Part shown: positions 1-6,397 of the stretch, in pieces | Numbering within the stretch: the first letter of the stretch is position 1 | How the letters are laid out: each line of letters begins with the position of its first letter | Source of the DNA: Bacteroidota bacterium | GTDB lineage: Bacteria > Bacteroidota > Ignavibacteria > SZUA-365 > JAADGX01 | Direction: 5' to 3' | Assembly: GCA_027021285.1 (NCBI GenBank) | Contig: JALUUP010000431.1 | Location: forward strand, 1 to 7,685 | DNA: 7,685 nucleotides | The notes under the pieces: model-generated | Told to the model about the DNA's origin: nothing | The model's input: the letters and a program-made list of their open reading frames with translations, nothing else | The model's database searches: none | Translations under genes and position numbers: made by a program

Positions 1-1
1 G

Positions 2-769
2 TTTCTCTGGAAAAGCATCGCGTACGGCCCCGTTTTCTCGCGCAGGCTTGGATACAGTCTCGGCCTCAATATTCTACCGGCCGGGCGTAAGGTGTGCAAC
101 TTCAATTGCGTGTATTGTGAATGCGGCTTGAACGATCCGACGGGAAAGAAAGTCCCCCTGCCCACGGTGCAGGAATTCACGCGGGAACTCGAAGAACGGC
201 TCCGGGAAATGAAACGTGAAGGAAGGCGGATCGATACCCTGACATTCGCCGGCAATGGCGAACCTACGCTCCATCCGCATTTCAAACGCATCATCGAAAC
301 AGCGTTACGATTGCGAGACGACTACTATCCCCAGGCGGCCGTTGCCGTGCTTTCGGACGCCGCAACATTGCATCACGAACATGTGCTCGAAGCACTCCTG
401 ATGGTGGACAAACCGATCATGAAGATCGACGCCGGCAGCGAAGAGATGTTCCGGAAAATCGCCCAGCCGGTTACAAACATCACGCTCGCTGAAATCGTGG
501 AGCGCATGACAGCGTTCGACGGCAAATTGATCATCCAGTCCCTTTTTTTCCGGGGCAACGCGGGAGGGGTCGAGATCGACAATACGACTTCCGACGAGAT
601 CTCAGGTATGATTGAGCATTACCGAAATGCATCGCCGGAACTCATCATGGTGTATTGCATCGACAGGGAACCGCCCTTTCCGGGTTTGGAGAAACTCCCG
701 GAAAAGGAACTGATCCGGATTGCCGATACAATCCGAAAAGCCGGTTTCGACGTTGAGCACTTTGGTTGA
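2..769 (+). CDS. Radical SAM protein, COG0731-like (5' end cut by window edge)
   Basis: The frame is open to the left edge and 255 residues are visible. The first visible residues contain YGPVFSRRLG, the motif that normally sits at the extreme N-terminus of this family, so probably only a few residues are missing. The GTG at base 92 lies inside the cluster motif and cannot be the true start. The [4Fe-4S]-binding CxxxCxxC motif is seen as CNFNCVYC (visible residues 32-39), with an extra Cys two residues later. FAGNGEPTLHP follows at about 82-92, then KIDAG at about 141-145, and a family-like YCIDREPPFP near 218. These features match the COG0731 Fe-S oxidoreductases, related to the wyosine-forming TYW1 radical SAM domain. 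Members should cleave S-adenosylmethionine to a 5'-deoxyadenosyl radical in the cytoplasm, but the bacterial short members have no settled substrate, and nothing here identifies one. The next gene begins 31 bases downstream on the same strand, so co-transcription is possible. Confidence 0.9.
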   Translation, partial: FLWKSIAYGPVFSRRLGYSLGLNILPAGRKVCNFNCVYCECGLNDPTGKKVPLPTVQEFTRELEERLREMKREGRRIDTLTFAGNGEPTLHPHFKRIIETALRLRDDYYPQAAVAVLSDAATLHHEHVLEALLMVDKPIMKIDAGSEEMFRKIAQPVTNITLAEIVERMTAFDGKLIIQSLFFRGNAGGVEIDNTTSDEISGMIEHYRNASPELIMVYCIDREPPFPGLEKLPEKELIRIADTIRKAGFDVEHFG

Positions 770-800
770 ATCAATTGGAATATCAACTGTATTGCAAACA

Positions 801-1460
801 ATGAACAAGCCAAAGCAGGTCCCCAACATATTTCACTTCTCCTTGCTCTCGCATTTCACATTGCTGGCTGCCACTCTGGTTGTATGCTTTTTTGTCGTGC
901 AGTACCTCTTCTCCCCGAGTATCCGGTACTTTCTGCGGCACGATCTCGCTATCCTCATCCCGGTTGTACTCTTTCTGCTCGGTGTGGCAGGTTTGATCGC
1001 CAGTACCCTGGCTCGAAGCATTGCGTATCCGCTCGTTCATCTCGTTAAAATCCTCGAAGAAGAAGCGCGATCAGGAGCTGCCACGGATCTCGGGTACGCG
1101 TCGAACATCGAGGAGATCAATGAGCTTGTACACGCACTGGAATCCAGTCGAGAATCATTTGCCGCGCTCCAAAACTCGTCGGTTGCTGTTATCGTGTGCA
1201 ACCGCAACGGTATCATCCGGTACGCGAACTCCAGAGCGAAATCACTTTTCCGATGGCCGGTGAACCTGAATGAAAATCTCCTGGAACAATTTTCCTCGCT
1301 CTCCGATGCCGCGCGCATCCAGGCCGTGACGGGAAACAAGCAAATCCTCGGCGCGTTCAGCATACGCGGTATTGATTCCACCCTGTGGTGGTTCTACCCG
1401 TGGAAAAATCAACATATTTCAGAAGAGGGTTTCCTTGGTATCGGTGTAAAAGTACCGTAG
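801..1460 (+). CDS. Small membrane sensor-like protein: two TM helices, HAMP-like linker, one PAS domain, no output domain
   Basis: This is a 219-residue protein read from ATG 801. The frame continues upstream to a TTG at 720, but that would overlap the radical SAM gene and add hydrophilic residues, so 801 is preferred; no clear Shine-Dalgarno sequence precedes it. Residues about 16-37 and 49-70 are strongly hydrophobic and read as two membrane helices separated by a loop of only about 11 residues, too short for a folded periplasmic sensor domain. Residues about 71-117 resemble a HAMP linker, with the typical ARSIAYPLVHLVK entry and a later EEINELVHALESS heptad-like segment. Residues about 121-219 look like a PAS domain, with VIVCNRNGIIRYANSRA as its most typical part. 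The protein ends at the end of the PAS fold (FLGIGVKVP): no histidine kinase, cyclase or methyl-accepting domain follows. It is presumably an inner-membrane signalling protein that acts through a partner. Ligand and partner are unknown. Confidence 0.72.
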   Translation: MNKPKQVPNIFHFSLLSHFTLLAATLVVCFFVVQYLFSPSIRYFLRHDLAILIPVVLFLLGVAGLIASTLARSIAYPLVHLVKILEEEARSGAATDLGYASNIEEINELVHALESSRESFAALQNSSVAVIVCNRNGIIRYANSRAKSLFRWPVNLNENLLEQFSSLSDAARIQAVTGNKQILGAFSIRGIDSTLWWFYPWKNQHISEEGFLGIGVKVP

Positions 1461-1701
1461 CATCCAATGTTTCATGACATCTCTTCCGTCCTGCTTTTTG
1501 AAATGACCGCGAAATTGACGAATTTTTTTGACGCGGATTTTGAACATCACCCGCGTACAATATCATGCGACGGTGTATGCCGTCATTTATTCGCCATCGT
1601 TTTTTCGGAAACTCATCCCATCCACGTATGCTGCACCCGGAACATACGACTTTCGACGTGCTCCAACTTCCGATGACGAGCACAATCGCAGGAGAAATTA
1701 C
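1461..1701. other. Non-coding gap upstream of the threonine operon, with two small inverted repeats
   Basis: No convincing gene lies here, although two frames are open through much of it. Two short inverted repeats are visible: ACGCGG (1531-1536) with CCGCGT (1551-1556), arms of 6 bases around a 14-base centre, and GACGG (1569-1573) with CCGTC (1580-1584), arms of 5 around 6 bases. A run of seven T precedes the first. TTGACG occurs twice (1515-1520 and 1528-1533) and TACAAT at 1556-1561, but the spacings (35 and 22 bases) do not make a standard promoter. The promoter and leader of the tdh-kbl operon most likely lie here, but I cannot place them. Confidence 0.4.
1690..1694 (+). promoter_or_regulatory. 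Ribosome binding site of tdh
   Basis: AGGAG lies 7 bases before the ATG at 1702. The reading frame runs open upstream as far as an ATG at 1528, so this site decides the start: the dinucleotide-binding strand (QRILVTGALGQIG) begins directly after the ATG at 1702. Confidence 0.85.
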
Positions 1702-2670
1702 ATGCAACGTATTTTAGTCACGGGCGCCCTGGGCCAGATCGGATCTGACCTGACCGAAGCGCTCCGAGCCCGATACGGCACGAATAACGTTATCGCCACC
1801 GACATTGCCGACCCCAACCGGGATGTCCTCGACGCCGGACCGTATCAATTCGTGGATTGCCTTTTCGTTGATCAAATTGCCGAAGTGGTCAGGAAACATG
1901 GCATTGACACGATCTACCACCTTGCCGCGATCCTTTCCGCAAAAGCAGAAGGGAATCCACAGCTTGCCTGGAACGTCAACATGAACGGCTTGTTCAACGT
2001 CCTGGAAGTCGCGCGGGAGTACCAGTGCAGCGTCTTCACACCCAGCTCGATCGGGGCTTTTGGGCCAGGAACACCAAAGGAACGAACACCCCAGGACACG
2101 ATTCAACGACCGGAGACCATGTATGGCGTCACAAAGGTATCGGGCGAGCTTCTGTGCGATTATTACTTCCTCAAGTACGGCGTCGATACGAGAGGTGTTC
2201 GGTATCCCGGTATCATATCGTACAAGACGCTGCCCGGAGGAGGCACAACCGACTATGCGGTTGCGATCTATTACGAAGCGGTCAAGCGGAGGCGATACAC
2301 GTGCTACCTGGCCGAAGAAACGCGCCTTGACATGATGTACATGCCGGATGCCATCAAGGCGGCCATCGATCTCATGGAAGCGGATGCATCGCGACTCAAA
2401 CACCGGAACGCCTTCAACGTCACCGCGATGAGTATCACCCCGGATGACATCGCAGCTTCGCTCCGGAAGATTATCCCGGATTTCATCATGGAATACGATG
2501 TCGATCCCGTGCGCCAGGCTATCGCTGATTCGTGGCCCGACAGTCTTGACGATAGCGCGGCGAGAGAGGAATGGGATTGGTCCCCAACGTTTACGCTCGA
2601 TGCCATGACACGGGACATGGTCGAAAAACTTCGACTGAAACTCCAGCCATCGGAAACCGTGAATCAATAG
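1702..2670 (+). CDS. tdh: L-threonine 3-dehydrogenase, SDR/NAD-dependent epimerase type
   Basis: This 322-residue enzyme should oxidise L-threonine to 2-amino-3-ketobutyrate with NAD+ in the cytoplasm, the first step of threonine degradation to glycine. It belongs to the extended short-chain dehydrogenase (sugar epimerase-like) type, as in vertebrate TDH and Thermoplasma/Flavobacterium enzymes, not the zinc-dependent medium-chain type of E. coli. The N-terminal Rossmann motif GxxGxxG is GALGQIG at residues 8-14, and Asp34 at the end of the second strand favours NAD over NADP. The catalytic region shows TPSSIGAFGP (113-122) and the YxxxK pair Tyr141/Lys145. GVRYPGIIS (165-173) and LPGGGTTDYA (177-186) are strongly typical of this TDH type rather than of sugar epimerases. 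Length and C-terminal substrate domain look complete. Kbl, the next enzyme of the pathway, follows 41 bases downstream, which strongly supports the assignment. Confidence 0.93.
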   Translation: MQRILVTGALGQIGSDLTEALRARYGTNNVIATDIADPNRDVLDAGPYQFVDCLFVDQIAEVVRKHGIDTIYHLAAILSAKAEGNPQLAWNVNMNGLFNVLEVAREYQCSVFTPSSIGAFGPGTPKERTPQDTIQRPETMYGVTKVSGELLCDYYFLKYGVDTRGVRYPGIISYKTLPGGGTTDYAVAIYYEAVKRRRYTCYLAEETRLDMMYMPDAIKAAIDLMEADASRLKHRNAFNVTAMSITPDDIAASLRKIIPDFIMEYDVDPVRQAIADSWPDSLDDSAAREEWDWSPTFTLDAMTRDMVEKLRLKLQPSETVNQ

Positions 2671-2700
2671 TTCTTTCTACAAATTACATCGACAAAGATC

Positions 2701-2705
2701 AGGAG
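2701..2705 (+). promoter_or_regulatory. Ribosome binding site of kbl
   Basis: AGGAG lies 6 bases before the ATG at 2712. The frame is open upstream to 2571 inside tdh, so this site supports 2712 as the real start. Confidence 0.85.
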
Positions 2706-2711
2706 CCTCAT

Positions 2712-3944
2712 ATGCCGGTAACACGATTGCAACCAGTTTTAATCGAAAAACTGAACGATCTGGAAGCAAAAGGAACTCTTAAAGGAGACGAGCTTGTCGT
2801 CACCGGAGTCAAGCCCGCCGGAGGCGAGAAAGGCCCGCGATATTTCATCGAAGGTTTCGGCGACAAGGAGTTCCTTCGAATGAACTCGAATTCCTATCTC
2901 GGGATGTCACTTCGAAAAGAAGTCATTACCGCCGAGGAGGAAACAGCCCGGGAGTTCGGTGCAGGGCCGGGTGCGGTTCGATTTATCAGCGGTACATATA
3001 AACACCACGTGACATTGGAAAAGAGATTGGCCGCATTTCACAAGCGTGAAGCGGCGATGATTTTCAGCTCGGCGTATGCCACCGTGATGGGAACGTTAGT
3101 GCCGCTTATCGACAAGGAGACCATCGTCATCAGCGATGCGTTGAATCACAACTGCATCATCAATGCCATCCGTCTCTCCCGCCCGGCTGAAAAGGAAATC
3201 TACGCACACCTCGACATGAACGACCTGGAGCAAAAAATCCTCGAAGCAAGGGGCAAGGGGCGAAGACTTCTCGTTATCACGGACGGCATTTTCAGCATGC
3301 GAGGCGATTACGCGCCGCTGGACGCGATCAGCGAATTGGCGAAAAAGTACAACGATGAATTCGATGAAGGCATTATCACCATTGTCGATGACAGCCACGG
3401 CATTGGCGCGTTTGGCGAAACCGGGCGGGGAACAGAGGAATATACCGGCGCCACAGGTGTGGACATACTCATCGCCACACTGGGCAAGGCGTTAGGGGTC
3501 AACGGCGGTTACGTCACGACCAACGCAACGATCATATCCTACTTGAGAGAATCATCCCCGTTCTACATCTATTCAAATCCCATTACCCAGGCGGAAGCGA
3601 ACGCCGCCATGAAAGCGCTGGAAATACTGAACAGCGAGACGGGGCGTGCGCTTCTCCAAAAAATGCGCGCTCTTACGAAACGTTTCGAAAAGGGTCTGGT
3701 TGAACTCGGATACGAGATTATCGAGAGCGATCATCCCGTGGTTCCCCTGATGATCAGGGATACGCAACGCACCGCCGCCTGTGTCCGCTTTCTGACCGAG
3801 AACGGCATCCTGGCAACCGGTCTCAACTACCCGGTCGTCCCACAGGGGGACGAAGAGATACGCTTCCAGGTATCAGCCGATCACACGGAGTACGACATCG
3901 ACTATACCCTGGACGTATTGAGGCGTTTCAAAGAACAGACATAA
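2712..3944 (+). CDS. kbl: 2-amino-3-ketobutyrate CoA ligase (glycine C-acetyltransferase)
   Basis: This 410-residue PLP enzyme is of the alpha-oxoamine synthase family (fold type I aminotransferase-like). It should cleave 2-amino-3-ketobutyrate with CoA to glycine and acetyl-CoA, using the unstable product of the preceding Tdh. Visible landmarks: NSNSYLGM (58-65), the family's N-x-Y-L-G segment; RFISGTYKHH (90-99), where His99 aligns with the PLP-stacking His; SDALNHNCII (141-150); the PLP-binding VDDSHG (225-230) with Asp226 and His229; and TLGKALG (256-262), whose Lys259 forms the Schiff base. It is slightly longer than E. coli Kbl (398 residues, from memory), with the extra length mainly near the N-terminus and around 215-222. 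The sequence is somewhat divergent, and on sequence alone a related synthase (8-amino-7-oxononanoate or 5-aminolevulinate synthase) could be considered; the adjacent tdh makes Kbl much the best call. A terminator follows about 60 bases downstream. Confidence 0.9.
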   Translation: MPVTRLQPVLIEKLNDLEAKGTLKGDELVVTGVKPAGGEKGPRYFIEGFGDKEFLRMNSNSYLGMSLRKEVITAEEETAREFGAGPGAVRFISGTYKHHVTLEKRLAAFHKREAAMIFSSAYATVMGTLVPLIDKETIVISDALNHNCIINAIRLSRPAEKEIYAHLDMNDLEQKILEARGKGRRLLVITDGIFSMRGDYAPLDAISELAKKYNDEFDEGIITIVDDSHGIGAFGETGRGTEEYTGATGVDILIATLGKALGVNGGYVTTNATIISYLRESSPFYIYSNPITQAEANAAMKALEILNSETGRALLQKMRALTKRFEKGLVELGYEIIESDHPVVPLMIRDTQRTAACVRFLTENGILATGLNYPVVPQGDEEIRFQVSADHTEYDIDYTLDVLRRFKEQT

Positions 3945-3990
3945 AAATAACCCGGACGTTTGCTTTCATGTTGCAAAGCATTCATCCGGG
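3941..3990 (-). terminator. Rho-independent terminator for the minus-strand operon
   Basis: Outer arms CCCGGA (3951-3956) and TCCGGG (3985-3990) and inner arms TGCTTT (3961-3966) and AAAGCA (3975-3980) pair perfectly, separated by a symmetrical 4x4 internal loop and closed by an 8-base loop. On the minus strand the hairpin is followed by TTATTTTTAT (3950 down to 3941). That T-tract overlaps the kbl stop codon. It lies about 60 bases beyond the last minus-strand gene. On the plus strand no T-run follows, so it is directional. Confidence 0.65.
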
Positions 3991-4002
3991 AAAGGCCGTC
4001 AC

Positions 4003-4042
4003 AACCGGCTTCATCCTCGCAGGTGGAGCCGGTTTCATTTTT
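4003..4042 (+). terminator. Rho-independent terminator for tdh-kbl
   Basis: AACCGGCT (4003-4010) pairs perfectly with AGCCGGTT (4027-4034). The stem can extend inward by five more pairs, two of them G-U type, to a six-base loop. TTCATTTTT follows, ending at 4042. It stands about 60 bases past the kbl stop and points in the direction of tdh-kbl transcription. Confidence 0.75.
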
Positions 4043-4048
4043 GTCATG

Positions 4049-4642
4049 TCACCATTTTAAGCCAAAATTCATCCGCAATGCGGGCTCAAAACCGTCGCCA
4101 TAACTGTTGGCAATACCGTTTTCTGTCTCAGCTTTGCCGAAACTAAACTGGAGCACAAACACCGGTTCGATGAAATACTGGTTGTTCGACCACTTGAACC
4201 CCAGTTCTCCACCGACATTGACGAACGTAGCGCTGATGTTTTCCTTCCCCTTTTCCCACTGCCAGAACAGCAAGTCCACTGCTGGTCCCGCGAAGAGACC
4301 ATCGGTCGCGTAACCGGGATACAGGTACCAGCGATACGATCCTCCTGCTCCAAGAGCCGAATTCTGGTCGCCGTCAATTTCACGACTGAGAAAATTCAAG
4401 CGGGCCGTAAAACTATTCTTGTGAGACAGTTTTTGCTCATACTGGATGTACGCGAAGCTGTGTATCAGACCCAGGGGGTTGATCGATACAGCGTTCAAAT
4501 ACGGCACATCTTCTTTGACTCCTTCGTCAGCAGGAGTCACTCCCGATAAAACCTTTGTGGAAACACGTGGCTGCGCATGCAACATCACTCCGGAAAAAAG
4601 TACAACAGCCAGGATGAAAGAACCTATTAACGCGGGTTTCAT
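4049..4642 (-). CDS. Secreted small beta-barrel-like protein of unknown function (paralog 1)
   Basis: I do not recognise a named family; the features vaguely resemble DUF3575-type or other small outer-membrane barrels. The 197-residue product starts with a Sec signal peptide: Lys at position 3, a hydrophobic stretch at about 5-20, and a likely cut after LHA (23). The mature part alternates aromatic/hydrophobic and polar residues as membrane beta-strands do, and it ends in an aromatic residue (NFGLKW), a common outer-membrane barrel ending. About 22 residues after the signal (24-46) look disordered and charged and are absent from the neighbour. It shares with the gene at 4685-5206 the blocks NP/DP-x-GL, KNSFT/SNSFT, GGSYRWYL (100-107), FWQW (126-129), GGELGFKW (144-151) and FIEP (157-160), so the two are tandem duplicates. 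The start is preceded by GGGGG (4647-4651), a modest ribosome site. It is the last gene of the minus-strand cluster. Confidence 0.75.
   Translation of the reverse strand: MKPALIGSFILAVVLFSGVMLHAQPRVSTKVLSGVTPADEGVKEDVPYLNAVSINPLGLIHSFAYIQYEQKLSHKNSFTARLNFLSREIDGDQNSALGAGGSYRWYLYPGYATDGLFAGPAVDLLFWQWEKGKENISATFVNVGGELGFKWSNNQYFIEPVFVLQFSFGKAETENGIANSYGDGFEPALRMNFGLKW
4322..4339. repeat. 18-base exact repeat shared by the two barrel paralogs (copy 1)
   Basis: CAGGTACCAGCGATACGA occurs here and again at 4955-4972, in both genes at the RWYL codons. It is best read as conserved coding sequence left from the tandem duplication, not as a separate element. Confidence 0.7.
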
Positions 4643-4684
4643 GATTCCCCCAAGAATGGTGACCGTTTGAAAAACAAGCAGGTA

Positions 4685-5206
4685 TTATTTCCAGGCATAG
4701 CCCAGGTTCACCCCAAGACCGTAAGCCTGGTAAGTCAAGCCTGTTATCTTCATGAGGTTGAACGCGAGCCGAAAGATCGGTTCGATGACAAAACCATTCA
4801 GTATCCACTTGTAGGCGATTTCACCGCCCAGCGCGACGGATGTTCCACCTGAATAATCATTGAATATGCTGGACCCCTTCCACTGCCAAAACCCGAGGGA
4901 TGCGTACGGACCTACACTCAATCCTTTCAGAGCTTTGTTTCCATCACCGACGTTCAGGTACCAGCGATACGAACCGCCGAAACCGAAGGCTACCCAGTCG
5001 CCGCCACTGAAAGTGAAATATGATCCAAAAAGCGTAAAGCTGTTGCTCTTCCCAACCTTATTCTCGTACGTCGCATTGAAAATACCGAAAGCCAGGCCCA
5101 CCGGGTCGGCGCTGATAGCCTTGTTGTACTGGGCGGATACCGGCGCCGGAATGAAAAACGGTACCATCAAGCAAAACAATAACACCATTTGTAGAAAACG
5201 TTTCAT
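4685..5206 (-). CDS. Secreted small beta-barrel-like protein of unknown function (paralog 2)
   Basis: The 173-residue product has a clear signal peptide: KR at positions 2-3, a hydrophobic core at about 5-20, and a likely cut after PVSA (25). The mature part is glycine- and aromatic-rich with alternating strands, consistent with a small beta-barrel in the outer membrane. Conserved blocks with the downstream paralog are SNSFT (54-58), GGSYRWYL (77-84), FWQW (106-109), GGEIAYKW (127-134) and IEP (141-143). At DNA level an 18-base identical stretch survives in both genes over the RWYL block. A strong ribosome binding site AAGGAGA (5217 down to 5211) sits 4 bases before the ATG. It starts only 33 bases after the acyl-CoA dehydrogenase stop and its own stop is 42 bases before paralog 1, so all may be co-transcribed. 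No catalytic residues or ligand site can be pointed to; a structural or small-molecule transport role would be a guess. Confidence 0.78.
   Translation of the reverse strand: MKRFLQMVLLFCLMVPFFIPAPVSAQYNKAISADPVGLAFGIFNATYENKVGKSNSFTLFGSYFTFSGGDWVAFGFGGSYRWYLNVGDGNKALKGLSVGPYASLGFWQWKGSSIFNDYSGGTSVALGGEIAYKWILNGFVIEPIFRLAFNLMKITGLTYQAYGLGVNLGYAWK
4955..4972. repeat. 18-base exact repeat shared by the two barrel paralogs (copy 2)
   Basis: Second copy of the sequence at 4322-4339, in the same orientation and same coding phase within the upstream paralog. Confidence 0.7.
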
Positions 5207-5239
5207 GGCATCTCCTTGGTTTGTGAAAAAAAGGATTGT

Positions 5240-6382
5240 CTAACCTTTCAATATCATTCGTGAAATGACTATGCGTTGAATTTCACTCGTCCCTTCATAG
5301 ATCTCGGTGATCTTGGCATCGCGCAGGTACCGCTCGACCTTGTACTCTCGTACGTAACCATATCCGCCATGGATCTGGATGGCTTCCAATGCGTTTTGCA
5401 CCGCGGTTTCCGAAGCATACGCCTTGGCCATCGCCGCCAGCTTGATGTAATTCTCACCGGCATCCTTCTGGGCGGCTGCTTTCAACGTCAACAAGGTAGC
5501 AGCTTCCAACTTCATGGCCATATCGGCCAGCTTGAACTGGATCGCCTGGTGCTCCGCAATAGGAACACCGAACGCTTTCCGTTCCTTGGAATATGCTATG
5601 GAATCTTCAAGACTTGCTTCGGCAATACCCAGGGCCTGGGCAGCAATCCCGATGCGACCTCCGTTCAAGGTATCCATGGCAAAGTTAAATCCCTTGCCCA
5701 CTTCCCACAGGACGTTCTCGTCGGGGACAAACGTGTCTTGCAGGGTCACCGTGGCGGTATCGGAACTGCGAATACCAAGCTTATCTTCCTTGACTCCCTG
5801 GCTGACTCCTTCGTAGTCTTTCTCCACGATAAAAGCAGTAATACCCTTGTGCCCCTTTTCCGCGTCTGTCTGGGCCATGACAAGGTAGTAGTCCGCCGAT
5901 ATGGCATTCGTAATCCAGTTCTTTATCCCGTTCAAAACCCAGCCGCCATCCACTTTCTTGGCCTGCGTATGCTGCCTGGTCGCATCCGATCCCGCCTCGG
6001 GTTCGCTGAGACAAAACGCACCCAGTTTTTGACCGGATGCCAGCGGAGCAAGGTATTTTGTCTTTTGGTGTTCGGTTCCGTACCTATTCAGTCCATGACA
6101 AACGAGCGAGTTGTTCACGGACATGATCACCCCGACCGAGGCGTCAACCTTTGAGAGTTCGATGATAGCCAGTACGTAGCTGATTGTATCCAAACCTGCT
6201 CCCCCGTAATTCGGATCCACCATCATCCCCATGAATCCGAGTTCGCCAAGTTTCTTGATAATATCCGTTGGAAACTTTGCTTCGATGTCGCGTTCGATCG
6301 CTGTCGGCGCAATTTCCGCCTGGGCGAATTCCCGGGCGGTATCCCGGATCATTTTTTGTTCTTCTGTGAAAGTAAAATCCAT
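5240..6382 (-). CDS. Short-chain acyl-CoA dehydrogenase (butyryl-CoA dehydrogenase-like)
   Basis: This FAD enzyme should introduce a trans-2 double bond into short acyl-CoAs (or reduce crotonyl-CoA in reverse), exchanging electrons with an electron-transfer flavoprotein. From the ATG at 6382 it has 380 residues, the usual family length. Acyl-CoA dehydrogenase signature 1 is CLSEPEAGSD (124-133). NWITNA (165-170) and GGRIGIAAQALGIAEAS (251-267) are strongly conserved in butyryl-CoA dehydrogenases. Signature 2 begins at QIHGGYGY (346-353). The catalytic base is Glu363 in IYEGTSEIQ, the position used by short- and medium-chain enzymes. I chose 6382 because family members begin M-D-F; ATG 6391 and TTG 6394 in the same frame are alternatives, and none has a Shine-Dalgarno sequence. 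The start lies 15 bases after the hbd stop, suggesting coupling. It could equally act in fatty-acid oxidation or butyrate formation. No etfA/etfB gene is present nearby. Confidence 0.93.
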   Translation of the reverse strand: MDFTFTEEQKMIRDTAREFAQAEIAPTAIERDIEAKFPTDIIKKLGELGFMGMMVDPNYGGAGLDTISYVLAIIELSKVDASVGVIMSVNNSLVCHGLNRYGTEHQKTKYLAPLASGQKLGAFCLSEPEAGSDATRQHTQAKKVDGGWVLNGIKNWITNAISADYYLVMAQTDAEKGHKGITAFIVEKDYEGVSQGVKEDKLGIRSSDTATVTLQDTFVPDENVLWEVGKGFNFAMDTLNGGRIGIAAQALGIAEASLEDSIAYSKERKAFGVPIAEHQAIQFKLADMAMKLEAATLLTLKAAAQKDAGENYIKLAAMAKAYASETAVQNALEAIQIHGGYGYVREYKVERYLRDAKITEIYEGTSEIQRIVISRMILKG

Positions 6383-6397
6383 ATGATTCATCAACTG

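Noticed and set aside
1515..1561. Possible sigma-70 promoter from TTGACG and TACAAT
   Set aside because: The two TTGACG copies lie 35 and 22 bases from TACAAT, outside the usual 16-18 base spacing.
1461..1676. In-frame continuation past the amber stop of the PAS protein for about 70 codons, with an internal ATG at 1467
   Set aside because: The continuation is Cys/His-rich with no domain I recognise, no ribosome site stands before 1467, and the PAS fold is already complete at the stop. The other plus frame is open here too, so the lack of stops seems to be local chance.
1528..1701. Upstream extension of the threonine dehydrogenase frame to an ATG at 1528
   Set aside because: The extension has no similarity to the family, whereas a good AGGAG 7 bases before ATG 1702 puts the Rossmann strand at the N-terminus as expected.
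1714..2667. Long open frame (317 codons) on the minus strand opposite tdh
   Set aside because: It is the antisense shadow of a well-conserved gene; its product has no recognisable motifs.
4322..4972. The 18-base repeat as a possible recombination or attachment site
   Set aside because: Both copies fall at the same conserved codons of two paralogous genes, so shared coding sequence explains them.
5226..5248. Weak hairpin AAAGG/CCTTT with a run of seven T on the minus strand just after the acyl-CoA dehydrogenase gene
   Set aside because: Five mostly A-T pairs around a 9-base loop that includes the stop codon are too weak for a confident terminator; partial attenuation cannot be excluded.
5276..6154. 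Long open frame (292 codons) on the plus strand opposite the acyl-CoA dehydrogenase
   Set aside because: It is antisense to a gene with intact family signatures, and the translation shows no domain or plausible ribosome site.
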